A stretch of DNA of 64,000 bases from Arthrobacter sp. V1I7 (GTDB taxonomy: Bacteria; Actinomycetota; Actinomycetes; Actinomycetales; Micrococcaceae): positions 3,038,001 through 3,102,000 of the forward strand of contig NZ_JAUSYS010000001.1 in assembly GCF_030817015.1 (NCBI RefSeq), written 5' to 3'. Positions within the stretch are counted from its first letter, which is position 1. Every line of letters begins with the position of its first letter. A model generated the notes under the pieces. The model was not told the origin of the DNA. It did not search any database and was given only the letters and a program-made list of their open reading frames with translations. The position numbers and the translations under genes are program-made. Below, piece after piece: positions 26,179 to 34,554 of the stretch.

Positions 26179-26898
26179 ATGATTAACGTCCTCGTGGCAG
26201 ACGACGAGCTGCCCGCCGTCGAGGAACTGGCATTCCTGCTTCGAAAAGATGACCGGATCGGCAGGATCCACCGCGCCTCCTCCGGCGCTGAGGCCCTCCG
26301 GGCGCTCGCAGTCGAAGAGGTCGACGCCGTCTTCCTCGACATCCATATGCCGGCGCTGTCCGGACTCGACATCGCCCGCGCCATTTCCCGCAGCGCCCAC
26401 CCGCCGGCCGTTGTGTTCGTCACGGCCGACGAGGACCGCGCGCTGGAAGCGTTCGAGCTGGCCGCGGTGGACTACCTGCTGAAGCCCGTCCGGGCGGAGC
26501 GGCTGGCAAAGTCCATCGGCCGGATCAGCGAACTGATCAAGGACGGCGCGCCGGCGCCGGAGATGATCACCGTGGACCTAGGCGGCAACACCAAGATGAT
26601 CCGCCGCGAGGACGTCACCTACGTCCAGGCGCAGGGCGACTATGCCAGGCTCCACACCGCGGATGCGAGTTATCTGATCCGGGTTCCGCTGGCCGATCTC
26701 GAGCAGCAATGGTCCGACGCCGGCTTCATCCGCACGCACCGCTCCTACCTGATCGCGCTGAACCACGTCAGCCATTTGAAGCTCGCGGCGGCCCGCCCCA
26801 GCGTCACCGTGGCCGGCGCCGAGCTGCCCATCAGCCGCCGGCACCTGCCGTCGGTGCGGGAGAAGCTTGAGTCGACGCGGATCCGGCCGCAGGTATGA
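26179..26898 (+). CDS. LytTR-family response regulator
   Basis: A 239-residue partner of the LytS-like kinase. The receiver domain (1-120) has Asp8/Asp9, phospho-acceptor Asp54 in VFLDIHMPALSG, and Lys in YLLKPV. The LytTR DNA-binding domain (about 135-235) shows EDVTYVQAQGDYARLH and FIRTHRSYLIALNHV. TAGTCT lies 6 bases before the ATG, another leaderless-type start. The stop overlaps the next gene (ATGA), so the pair is cotranscribed with the second symporter module. Likely targets are one or both flanking symporter operons. Confidence 0.92.
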   Translation: MINVLVADDELPAVEELAFLLRKDDRIGRIHRASSGAEALRALAVEEVDAVFLDIHMPALSGLDIARAISRSAHPPAVVFVTADEDRALEAFELAAVDYLLKPVRAERLAKSIGRISELIKDGAPAPEMITVDLGGNTKMIRREDVTYVQAQGDYARLHTADASYLIRVPLADLEQQWSDAGFIRTHRSYLIALNHVSHLKLAAARPSVTVAGAELPISRRHLPSVREKLESTRIRPQV

Positions 26899-27317
26899 CG
26901 CGCGTCCGCGTGACCGCACCGCGCGGTATCCCGCTGAACGGCACGGCACTGCACGGCACGGCGGTGCACGGCACGGCACTGCACGGCACGGCGGTGCCTG
27001 CCGCCCGTTCATCCGCCGATGCCCGCGACGCTGCGGAGGAATCCGACGCCGGGCAGGTCTTCGTCCGCTCGCTGATCCGCTCCCAGCTGCGGCTGGGTCT
27101 CGTTGTGGCTGGCGGGTTCCTGCTGATCCTGCTCGCCTTTCCGCTCATGCTCGGGCTGGTTCCCGGGCTGGCGCAGTCGACGATCGCGGGCCTGCCGTTC
27201 GACTGGGTCCTCCTGGGGGCCGGGATCTACCCCGTGATCGGCCTCAGCGCTTGGCTCTACGTGCGGACCGCGGCCCGGAACGAGGCCCGCTACCGGGACC
27301 TGGCCGGGGACAAGTGA
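26895..27317 (+). CDS. Small membrane protein of the second symporter module
   Basis: A 140-residue protein with two hydrophobic helices (about 68-92 and 100-125) and a charged C-terminus (RTAARNEARYRDLAGDK). Size, topology and position before an SSS symporter match the DUF485 role, although the DUF485 signature is weak. The N-terminal 35 residues are odd: they include HGTAL/HGTAV repeats encoded by a 15-bp tandem repeat and have no hydrophobic character. The start overlaps the regulator stop as ATGA. It may be a diverged symporter partner; the N-terminal repeat is probably disordered. Confidence 0.8.
   Translation: MTRVRVTAPRGIPLNGTALHGTAVHGTALHGTAVPAARSSADARDAAEESDAGQVFVRSLIRSQLRLGLVVAGGFLLILLAFPLMLGLVPGLAQSTIAGLPFDWVLLGAGIYPVIGLSAWLYVRTAARNEARYRDLAGDK
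26940..26999. repeat. 4 x 15-bp tandem repeat (2 x 30 bp) encoding HGTA repeats
   Basis: Units at 26940, 26955, 26970 and 26985. Alternating units are identical, so the array is two almost perfect 30-bp copies (one mismatch in the last base). In frame with the small membrane protein gene. Confidence 0.85.
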
Positions 27318-27324
27318 GGCGCCG

Positions 27325-28791
27325 GTGAACCCGGTCGTCGGCATCGCGGCGTTCGCCGGCGTCTCGCTGGCGACGGCGGTAATCGGTTTCTATGGCCTCC
27401 GGATCTCACGCACCACCGGGGATTTCTACGTGGCTTCGCGCACAGTCCGGCCCTGGTGGAACGCCTCGGCGATCGGCGGGGAGTACCTCTCCGCCGCCAG
27501 CTTCCTCGGCGTCGCCGGGCTGATCCTGCTCTCCGGCACGGATGCCCTGTGGTATCCGGTGGGCTACACCGCCGGCTATTTGATGTTGCTGCTCTTCGTG
27601 GCGGCCCCCTTGAGGCGTTCGGGCGCCTACACGATTCCCGATTTCACCGAGGCCCGGCTCGATTCACGGGCGGTCCGACGCGTCACCAGCGTGGTGGTGG
27701 TGCTGGTCGGCTGGCTGTACATCGTCCCGCAGTTGCACGGGGCCGCGCTGGCCATCCGGATCACCACCGGCCTGCCGGCCTGGGTGGGCCCGGTGGCTGT
27801 CGTTGCCGTCGTCTGTGTGACCGTGGTGGCCGGCGGGATGCGCTCCATCACCTTTGTCCAGGCCTTCCAGTACTGGCTCAAGCTGACCGCGCTGGCCGTG
27901 CCGATCCTCTTCATCCTGTTCGTGCTGGCCGGCAACGGCGCGCCCGCCGTGGCCGAGGCCGGGGCGAATCCCACCGCGGCCGTCCCGGCGGATCCCTACC
28001 AGAACATCTCCCTGCTGGTGGCGTTGCTGTTCGGGACCCTGGGGCTGCCCCATGTTTTGGTGCGGTTCTACACCAATCCGGACGGCCAGTCCGCCCGGCG
28101 GACCACCTTGATTGTGCTGGGTCTGCTCTCGGTCTTCTACCTGTTCCCCACCGCCTACGGGCTGATCGGACGCCTCTTTGCCCCCGGACTGGCACAGAAC
28201 GGCCAGGCCGACGCGCTGGTGCTGCTGTTGCCGGGCCGGATGATCGGCGGCCCCGCCGGGGACCTGTTGTCCGCCCTCGTCGTGGCCGGCGCCTTCGCGG
28301 CCTTCCTTTCCACCACGTCCGGTCTGGTGGTCTCGCTCGCGGGCGTGATCAGCCAGGACGTGCTCGGCGGCAGCGTCCGGGGCTTCCGGCTCGCGGCGGT
28401 CATCTCCGCCGTCGTGCCGTTGGGGATCGCGTCCATGACGGGCTCCCTGGCCCTGGCCGGAAGCGTGGGACTGGTGTTTGCCTTCACGGCCTCGACCATC
28501 TGCCCGGTGCTGCTGCTGGGGATCTGGTGGCGGGGACTGACGGATGCTGGGGCAATCGCCGGGATGGTGACCGGCGGTCTGCTGTGCGGCGGGGCGATGG
28601 TGGCCAGCTCCGTGCTGGGCGGCGCCGGAACGCCGTCCTGGCTCGCGCAGCCCGCCGCCTGGACGGTCCCGGCGGCCTTCGCCGTCATGGTTCTGGTGTC
28701 CCTGGCCACGAGGCAGCGGGTGCCGCGGGCCATCACCCGGCTGATGACCCGGCTGCACACCCCCGAAAGGCCGCTCGCGACCGAGCGGTAA
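27325..28791 (+). CDS. Second sodium:solute symporter (ActP paralogue)
   Basis: A 488-residue SSS-family symporter with GEYLSAASFLGVAG (about 53-66) and GGMRSITFVQAFQYWLK, clearly related to the ActP-like protein encoded at 22707-24326 but shorter and diverged. It probably imports another short carboxylate. The GTG start at 27325 is 7 bases after the small membrane protein stop, with GAGG just before. Last gene of the kinase-regulator-small protein-symporter operon. It stops 12 bases before the convergent DivIVA-repeat gene, with no hairpin between. Confidence 0.87.
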   Translation: MNPVVGIAAFAGVSLATAVIGFYGLRISRTTGDFYVASRTVRPWWNASAIGGEYLSAASFLGVAGLILLSGTDALWYPVGYTAGYLMLLLFVAAPLRRSGAYTIPDFTEARLDSRAVRRVTSVVVVLVGWLYIVPQLHGAALAIRITTGLPAWVGPVAVVAVVCVTVVAGGMRSITFVQAFQYWLKLTALAVPILFILFVLAGNGAPAVAEAGANPTAAVPADPYQNISLLVALLFGTLGLPHVLVRFYTNPDGQSARRTTLIVLGLLSVFYLFPTAYGLIGRLFAPGLAQNGQADALVLLLPGRMIGGPAGDLLSALVVAGAFAAFLSTTSGLVVSLAGVISQDVLGGSVRGFRLAAVISAVVPLGIASMTGSLALAGSVGLVFAFTASTICPVLLLGIWWRGLTDAGAIAGMVTGGLLCGGAMVASSVLGGAGTPSWLAQPAAWTVPAAFAVMVLVSLATRQRVPRAITRLMTRLHTPERPLATER

Positions 28792-28803
28792 AACGGGAGC
28801 CCG

Positions 28804-29382
28804 TCAGTCGATGGCGGCCATCAGCTGGACGACGCGGTCCAGGAAGGCGTCCACCTGGCTTTCCTCGTAGCCGTCGCGGCCCACCGCCGGCCGGAACACG
28901 GCCCGCCGGACGTTGTCCACGCTCAGCGGCCGGTCCTCTTCCAGGTACCCGATGAGCTCATGGCACAGGTCATCGACGTCGCTGGCGTTGTAGCTGCGCA
29001 CTTTGGCTTTGCCGGGACGGCGGAAGCGCTGGCCGTCGGGCCGGTGGAGCCGTCCGCGCAGCAGGCCGGCCAGCCGGCCGATCTCCCGGAGCCACGCTTC
29101 CTCGCCGCGTTCCCCGATCAGTTCATCGCGTTCCCGCAAGGCAAGCGCGTCCTCGAGCCGGTCCAGGGCGGCGTCAACGCCGGACGCGGTGTAGCCGCCC
29201 TTCACGGGGTCGAACGTGACCGCGCGGACGTCGGCACTCTTCACCGGGCGGCCCCCGGAGCTCGGGGATTCGAACGACACCCGCGCGCGCTGCAGGAACT
29301 GATCAACCTGCTTGGCGTTGTACCCGTACTGGTTCCGCTGCACGCGGTCAAAGGAAGCAGGAATCTGCCGTTGAATGTCCAC
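28804..29382 (-). CDS. DivI1A-repeat protein
   Basis: A 192-residue protein with four copies of the short DivIVA N-terminal motif (roughly G-Y-x4-V-D-x2-L): GYNAKQVDQFL, GYTASGVDAAL, SYNASDVDDL and GYEESQVDAFL. Ordinary DivIVA has one copy followed by a long coiled coil, which is absent here. In DivIVA this motif binds curved membrane; the role of the repeat family is unknown. Start: GTG at 29382 has GGAAAC about 9 bases upstream and gives VDIQRQIPASFDRV; a GTG at 29427 would add 15 residues but lies 1 base from a -10-like TAGAAT, so it is less likely. Downstream of cdsA. Confidence 0.85.
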   Translation of the reverse strand: MDIQRQIPASFDRVQRNQYGYNAKQVDQFLQRARVSFESPSSGGRPVKSADVRAVTFDPVKGGYTASGVDAALDRLEDALALRERDELIGERGEEAWLREIGRLAGLLRGRLHRPDGQRFRRPGKAKVRSYNASDVDDLCHELIGYLEEDRPLSVDNVRRAVFRPAVGRDGYEESQVDAFLDRVVQLMAAID

Positions 29383-29473
29383 TGTAACTATGTTTCCTTC
29401 AATGCCGTTCGGCTGGTTGGCTGGCACGATTCTACGGGCCGGGAGTTGGAACGAAGTTGGAACCGGGGCTGCG

Positions 29474-30394
29474 CTAGGTGCCGGCGACGGCGGAAAAGAG
29501 GATGAACGCCACCGGCGAGGCGAAGACGATCGAGTCCAGCCGGTCCATCACTCCCCCGTGGCCGGGCAGGATGCTGCTCATGTCCTTGATGCCCAGTTCC
29601 CGCTTCACCATGGATTCGGCCAGGTCCCCTGCCGTGGCGGCGGCGACCATGCCGACCGCGAGCACCGCCCCCACCCACCAGGGCTTGTCCAGCACGAAGA
29701 GGCTGGCCAGCACGCCAATCGCCATCGCGCCGGCGATGGAGCCACCGAAGCCCTCCCAGGTTTTCTTGGGACTGATTTTCGGGGCCATCGGGTGCTTGCC
29801 AAGCGAGGCTCCGACGAGATAGCCGAAGGTGTCATTGGAGACCACCAGCAGCAGCAGGGTGGCGATCTGCCAGGCACCTGGCGGAATGACGCCGTCGGGC
29901 CAGAGCCCCACCGGCGTCTGGCCGCCGCTGGCATGCAGGGGCAGCACGGCGAAGCTGATCAGGAACGGAACCCAGGCCAAGGTGAAGACGCCGGCGAAGA
30001 TGCTCCGCGCCGAACCGGCGGCACCCTCCAGGGAGCGCCACAGCAGAATGGCCACGCTGCTGAGCAGCATGGCGAAGAGCAGGCTTTCCGGGCCGCCGAA
30101 ATAGGCGGCGAGCGGCATGGCAACCGTTCCGACCAGCACCGGAATGATGGGCAGCCGGGTTCCGGCGGCTTCCAGCGCCCGGAAGATCTCCCAGACGCCG
30201 AAGACCGCGAAGGTAGTGGTGACGAGCACGAAGCCCAGCGGCAGGAACAGCAGTCCGGCAAGGACGAGGAAGAGCATGCCAAGGCCCACCGCAGTGGCGG
30301 CAGGAAGGTTCCTGCCGGCTTTGGGCGTCAGGTTGCTGCGTTGCTTCCCCGGCCCCCGGACGTTTGGTCCGGGGGCCTGCTGTGCCTGACCCAT
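29474..30394 (-). CDS. cdsA: Phosphatidate cytidylyltransferase
   Basis: A 306-residue membrane enzyme making CDP-diacylglycerol from phosphatidate and CTP, the branch point to phosphatidylinositol, phosphatidylglycerol and cardiolipin. The signature S-x-V-K-R...K-D...H-G-G-x-x-D-R-x-D is present as SMVKRELGIKDMSSILPGHG followed by GVMDRLDSI near the C-terminus. About eight hydrophobic helices. The start shares one base with the frr stop (TGATG), the usual actinobacterial pyrH-frr-cdsA order. A PI- or PG-type synthase candidate is encoded at 39223-39873. Confidence 0.95.
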   Translation of the reverse strand: MGQAQQAPGPNVRGPGKQRSNLTPKAGRNLPAATAVGLGMLFLVLAGLLFLPLGFVLVTTTFAVFGVWEIFRALEAAGTRLPIIPVLVGTVAMPLAAYFGGPESLLFAMLLSSVAILLWRSLEGAAGSARSIFAGVFTLAWVPFLISFAVLPLHASGGQTPVGLWPDGVIPPGAWQIATLLLLVVSNDTFGYLVGASLGKHPMAPKISPKKTWEGFGGSIAGAMAIGVLASLFVLDKPWWVGAVLAVGMVAAATAGDLAESMVKRELGIKDMSSILPGHGGVMDRLDSIVFASPVAFILFSAVAGT

Positions 30395-30951
30395 CAGACC
30401 TCGAGAAGCTCGGCTTCCTTGCGCTTGAGCAGCTCGTCGATGCCGTCGACGTGCGCTTTGGTCATGGCGTCGAGTTCCTTTTCGCCGCGGCTGCCCTCGT
30501 CCTCGCCGGCTTCGCCGTCCTTGACAAGTTTGTCCAGGGTTTCCTTGGCCTTGCGGCGGATGTTGCGGATGGAGACCTTGGCGTCCTCGCCCTTGGTCTT
30601 GACGATCTTGACGTATTCCTTGCGGCGTTCCTGCGTGAGGTCCGGGATGGTGATCCGGATGACGTTGCCGTCGTTGGAGGGGTTGGCTCCCACCTCGGAG
30701 TCGCTGAGGGCGCGCTCGATGTCCCGAAGGGCGGTCTTGTCGAACGGCGTGATGAGGATGGTGCGGGCGTCCGGGATGGCAAAAGAGGCCAGCTGCTGCA
30801 ACGGCGTAGGTGAACCGTAGTAGTCCACCAGGACCTTGTTGTACAGGCCCGGGTTGGCGCGGCCGGTACGGATCGAGGCGAAGTCTTCCTTGGCTACCTC
30901 AACCGCCTTGTCCATCTTGTCCCCGGCTTCGAGCAAGGTTTCTTCGATCAC
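30394..30951 (-). CDS. frr: Ribosome recycling factor
   Basis: A 185-residue cytoplasmic protein that with EF-G splits the post-termination ribosome. Family blocks: [34 protein letters not shown] and [15 protein letters not shown]. Full length for the family. The GTG start at 30951 has a GGAGAG site 3 bases upstream. The stop overlaps the cdsA start; pyrH lies 131 bp upstream. Confidence 0.97.
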   Translation of the reverse strand: MIEETLLEAGDKMDKAVEVAKEDFASIRTGRANPGLYNKVLVDYYGSPTPLQQLASFAIPDARTILITPFDKTALRDIERALSDSEVGANPSNDGNVIRITIPDLTQERRKEYVKIVKTKGEDAKVSIRNIRRKAKETLDKLVKDGEAGEDEGSRGEKELDAMTKAHVDGIDELLKRKEAELLEV

Positions 30952-31082
30952 GGTCTCTCCTCAGAAATTGGTGTGCATCCCGGCGGGCGGGAGTGCTGCA
31001 CGGTCGTGCTTCCGTCTGTGTTTCCGCCTGCTGGTCCCCTGGTCCGGGGAACGGAACTCTCCTCAAAACATCCTAGCCGTTG

Positions 31083-31820
31083 CTAGGGGGTGACCACGGT
31101 GCCCAGGTCCTCGCCAAGGATGGCCCGGGTGACATTGCCTTCACCTTCCATGCCGAAGACCACCATGGTGAGGTTGTTGTCCTTGCACATGGTCATGGCG
31201 GTCTGGTCCATCACGCGGATGTCGCGCCGGAGGGCGTCGTCGTAGCTGAGGCGGGAGAGCTTCTCGGCCGTCGGGTCCTTCTTCGGGTCCGCGGTGTAGA
31301 CGCCGTCGACCCCGCTCTTGGCCATCAGGACGACGTCGGCGTGGACCTCCATGGCCCGCTGCGCCGCCACCGTGTCGGTGGAGAAATACGGGAGTCCGGC
31401 CCCGGCACCGAAGATGACGACGCGGCCCTTCTCCATGTGGCGGATGGCGCGGCGCGGAATATACGCCTCGGCGACCTGGCCCATCGTGATGGCGCTCTGC
31501 ACGCGGGTCTCAACGCCGGCCTGCTCGAGGAAGTCCTGGAGCGCCAGGCAGTTCATCACGGTGCCGAGCATTCCCATGTAGTCGGCGCGGGAGCGGTCCA
31601 TCCCGCTCTGCGACAGCTCTGCGCCGCGGAAGAAGTTGCCGCCGCCGACGACGATTGCGACCTCGACGTCGGGCACCGCCGCGGCGATCTGCTTGGCCAC
31701 GCCGCGGACGGTATCCGGGTCAACACCGAGTTTCCCGCCGCCGAAGACCTCGCCGGAAAGCTTCAACAGGACTCTGCGCCGGCTCTTCTTTGGCTGGGCT
31801 GAAGTGGTGACGGTTTCCAT
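31083..31820 (-). CDS. pyrH: UMP kinase
   Basis: A 245-residue hexameric kinase converting UMP to UDP for nucleotide and sugar-nucleotide synthesis. Visible blocks: [34 protein letters not shown] (UMP site), and [18 protein letters not shown]. Full length. The ATG at 31820 is used; the region after tsf contains a terminator, so pyrH probably has its own promoter in the 219-bp gap to tsf. Confidence 0.97.
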   Translation of the reverse strand: METVTTSAQPKKSRRRVLLKLSGEVFGGGKLGVDPDTVRGVAKQIAAAVPDVEVAIVVGGGNFFRGAELSQSGMDRSRADYMGMLGTVMNCLALQDFLEQAGVETRVQSAITMGQVAEAYIPRRAIRHMEKGRVVIFGAGAGLPYFSTDTVAAQRAMEVHADVVLMAKSGVDGVYTADPKKDPTAEKLSRLSYDDALRRDIRVMDQTAMTMCKDNNLTMVVFGMEGEGNVTRAILGEDLGTVVTP

Positions 31821-31967
31821 GGTGCCTTCCCGTTGGTGAACTCTGAGCTAGATTATCGTGCCGGGGGCCAAAGGCGGTCATTCCGCCCTGGCCGGTGCCC
31901 CGGATGGGTACTGCCGGCGCATGCCCGGCTGCTGCCTTCGGCGGGGGTTACATGCAAAGAGGTTGCA

Positions 31968-32006
31968 TGCAAAAGGGAGTGGCCACCGCAGTGACCACCC
32001 CCTTTA
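31968..32006 (-). terminator. Terminator after tsf
   Basis: An imperfect stem with one mismatch, AAAGGG(G)GTGG-type, read on the minus strand and followed by TTTTGC. It lies 33 bp past the tsf stop. Just downstream TTGCATGCAAA-like words repeat (31940-31970). Confidence 0.65.
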
Positions 32007-32038
32007 GCGTGTCTGACTAGTGTCTGACGGTTATCGAG

Positions 32039-32875
32039 CTAGGAACCGACGCGGAAACGCGCGAAGCCGGTGCCCTTGACGCCGGCCTCTTCGAGGACCT
32101 GAGCGACAGACTTCTTGGCATCCTTGGCGAACGCCTGGTCGAGGAGGACCTCGCCCTTGTAGAAGCCCGTGACGCGGCCTTCCACGATCTTGGTCATTGC
32201 AGCTTCCGGCTTGCCTTCAGCCTTGGCCGTTTCCTCGGCGATCCGGCGCTCGGACTCGACGAGCTCGGCCGGAACATCCTCGCGGGAGAGGTAGTTCGGG
32301 GACATCGCGGCGATGTGGACGGCGACGTCGTGGGCTGCGGTAGCAGCTGCTTCGCCTTCGCCGTCAACGGCGAACAGGACGCCGACCTGGGCCGGGAGAT
32401 CCTTCGAGGTCTTGTGCAGGTAAGCGTCGACCGTTGCGCCCTCGATGCGGGAGATGCGGCGGACAACAACCTTCTCGCCCAGAACGGCACCCTCTTCGAC
32501 GACGACCTCGGACAGCGGCTTGCCGTCGACCTCGGTGGCCAGCAGGGTCTCGAGGTCCGCAGCGCCGGACTCGACCGCAACGGCGAGGACCTTGTCGGCA
32601 AGCTGGATGAACTTGTCAGCCTTGGCGACGAAGTCGGTCTCGCAGTTAACTTCGATCATCACGCCGACGCCGCCGTCGACCTTGGCAGTAACCAGGCCTT
32701 CTGCGGTGGAGCGGCCTTCACGCTTGGTAGCGCCTTTCAGGCCCTTGATGCGGATGATTTCGATGGCCTTCTCGGCGTCACCGTTGGCCTCGTCAAGAGC
32801 CTTCTTGACATCCATCATGCCGGCGCCAGTGCGCTCGCGCAGAGCCTTGATATCAGCGGCAGTGTAGTTCGCCAT
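32039..32875 (-). CDS. tsf: Translation elongation factor Ts
   Basis: A 278-residue factor that recharges EF-Tu with GTP. The N-terminal signature RTGAGMMDVKKALDEA is at residues 15-30 and the core contact CETDFVAKADKF at about 78-89. Full length for actinobacteria. It follows rpsB after 156 bp with a strong hairpin between, and is followed by a terminator, so rpsB-tsf form an operon as in most bacteria. Confidence 0.98.
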   Translation of the reverse strand: MANYTAADIKALRERTGAGMMDVKKALDEANGDAEKAIEIIRIKGLKGATKREGRSTAEGLVTAKVDGGVGVMIEVNCETDFVAKADKFIQLADKVLAVAVESGAADLETLLATEVDGKPLSEVVVEEGAVLGEKVVVRRISRIEGATVDAYLHKTSKDLPAQVGVLFAVDGEGEAAATAAHDVAVHIAAMSPNYLSREDVPAELVESERRIAEETAKAEGKPEAAMTKIVEGRVTGFYKGEVLLDQAFAKDAKKSVAQVLEEAGVKGTGFARFRVGS

Positions 32876-32912
32876 GTGAACCCCTCTGTCTAGAAATGTG
32901 TGTGGTGTACGG

Positions 32913-32986
32913 ACCGACAGGACAGCTGCTCACCCCGTGAGCGGCCATCCTGTCGGTACCCCTACGCTGCGGACAGCGTGCGGGGA
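32913..32986 (-). promoter_or_regulatory. Hairpins in the rpsB-tsf gap, possible attenuator
   Basis: A perfect 10-bp stem (32913-32922 with 32948-32957) encloses a second GCTGCTCAC/GTGAGCGGC-type stem, and a separate ACGCTG/CAGCGT hairpin lies at about 32961-32985. No T-run follows, so this could be an attenuator, a partial terminator or an RNA-processing site controlling tsf relative to rpsB. Confidence 0.5.
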
Positions 32987-33031
32987 GGTCCAGATTTACT
33001 TGTCAGTGAGCCAAGCAGAGTTACTGACGGA

Positions 33032-33952
33032 CTACTTCGCTTCGCCAGCGGCGTCGTCAGCAGCCGGGGTGGCCTCGGCAGCTGCCGGGGCTTCCTCTGC
33101 AGCGGGTGCTTCTTCTGCAGCGGGTGCTTCTTCGGCGGCGGCGGCCGGAGCAGCCTCGGCTTCCGGAGCGGCTGCGGCTTCGGCCTTGCTGCCTTCGAGG
33201 AGCTCGCGCTCCCACTCAGCCAGCGGCTCTTCCGGAGCTTCGGTGGTGCCGGTTGCGCGCTGGTTGCGGGCGATCAGGCCCTCAGCAACGGCGTCGGCCA
33301 CAACGCGGGTCAGGAGGTTGACGGAGCGGATGGCGTCGTCGTTGCCCGGGATCGGGAAGTCGACTTCGTCCGGATCGCAGTTGGTGTCCAGGATGGCAAC
33401 AACCGGGATGTTCAGCTTCTTGGCCTCGTCAACGGCGAGGTGTTCCTTCTTGGTGTCCACGATCCAGAGCACAGAAGGTGCCTTGGTCAGGTTGCGGATA
33501 CCGCCGAGGTTGGTTTCGAGCTTCGTGAGCTCGCGGCGAAGGAGCAGCAGTTCCTTCTTGGTGTACGCGGAGCCGGCGACGTCGTCGAAGTCGATCTCTT
33601 CGAGTTCCTTCATACGCTGGATGCGCTTGGAGACCGTCTGGAAGTTGGTCAGCATACCGCCGAGCCAACGCTGGTTGACGTACGGCTGGCCGACGCGGGT
33701 GGCCTGCTCGGCGATGGATTCCTGCGCCTGCTTCTTGGTGCCGACGAAGAGAACGGTGCCGCCGTGTGCAACGGTGGCCTTCACGAACTCGTAGGCGCGG
33801 TCGATGTAGGACAGCGACTGCTGCAGGTCAATGATGTAGATGCCGTTGCGCTCCGTGAAGATGAATCGCTTCATCTTCGGGTTCCAACGACGGGTCTGGT
33901 GTCCAAAGTGGACGCCGCTGTCAAGCAGCTGGCGCATAGTTACGACGGGCAT
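33032..33952 (-). CDS. rpsB: 30S ribosomal protein S2
   Basis: A 306-residue S2 with the family blocks [17 protein letters not shown] (16-32) and [17 protein letters not shown]. The last 60 residues are an Ala/Glu/Pro-rich acidic tail, partly [12 protein letters not shown] repeats encoded by 18-bp units near 33092-33132. Long S2 tails are common in actinobacteria. The ATG at 33952 follows GGAAGGAGCG. A 7-bp hairpin (AGAGAGC/GCTCTCT) lies in the leader about 30 bases upstream and could be an autoregulatory element. Confidence 0.97.
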   Translation of the reverse strand: MPVVTMRQLLDSGVHFGHQTRRWNPKMKRFIFTERNGIYIIDLQQSLSYIDRAYEFVKATVAHGGTVLFVGTKKQAQESIAEQATRVGQPYVNQRWLGGMLTNFQTVSKRIQRMKELEEIDFDDVAGSAYTKKELLLLRRELTKLETNLGGIRNLTKAPSVLWIVDTKKEHLAVDEAKKLNIPVVAILDTNCDPDEVDFPIPGNDDAIRSVNLLTRVVADAVAEGLIARNQRATGTTEAPEEPLAEWERELLEGSKAEAAAAPEAEAAPAAAAEEAPAAEEAPAAEEAPAAAEATPAADDAAGEAK

Positions 33953-34554
33953 GCCGGCGCTCCTTCCGGCAGGTCATTCATGAGAGAGCCCATGAGCTCT
34001 CTTACCCTGCCAATTGTTGACGGTTGATAGCAACACCCAGGCGGGCGCCGCTCCTGGCATCCACTGCGCTTCTTATCCGGACCTGGGGTCCGGACCGCAA
34101 GAGGCACAGTCCTCCGCACGCTGAAGAATTTCGGCTTCGAATGACGAGGGCTGGATACGCGTAGTCAGCCACTGCTCCCCCGCACCCCTGAATGAGGCGT
34201 GCCGGCTTAACAAGCATGAGGGCACAGCAAACTGCTCCACCAAGTGTACTACAGGAGCATTGCCGGATTGGACGGGTTTCGGCGGCCGGAGGGGCCTCGA
34301 GCTGGGGTGATCCGGGGGGCGATACAAGGGACGATCCGCGGGCGGTGGAAGGAAAGGTCCTTGGGCGGTGGAAGGGACGATCCGCGGGCGGTATCTGGGC
34401 GATATAAGGGACGATCCTTGGCTGATTCTTGAGCCCGCCCGGGCGCTTCGGTAGGTGCTGGCTAGCCTCGCCATCCGGACCTGCGCGGGAGCTTTGTCCA
34501 CATAGCCGGGTCGGCCGCTTTCGGGCGGCCCGGAAGCGGGGCAAGGGTGGGTTC
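33953..34554. other. 600-bp gap between rpsB and the M23 peptidase gene
   Basis: No convincing coding sequence. It must hold the rpsB promoter and leader on the minus strand and the peptidase promoter on the plus strand. It contains the 23-bp tandem array at 34317-34419 and a short hairpin in the rpsB leader. Other parts show nothing I can name. Confidence 0.6.
34317..34419. repeat. 23-bp tandem repeat array (about 4.5 copies)
   Basis: Copies start at 34317, 34340, 34363, 34386 (truncated to 11 bases) and 34397. Consensus GGGCGRTRNAAGGGACGATC plus a short variable end. Intergenic, with a unit length that is not a multiple of three, about 135 bp upstream of the peptidase gene. Confidence 0.8.

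Noticed and set aside
33953..34554. An additional gene in the 600-bp gap after rpsB
   Set aside because: The open frames here are short or arise from the 23-bp repeats, lack ribosome-binding sites, and have no family match.
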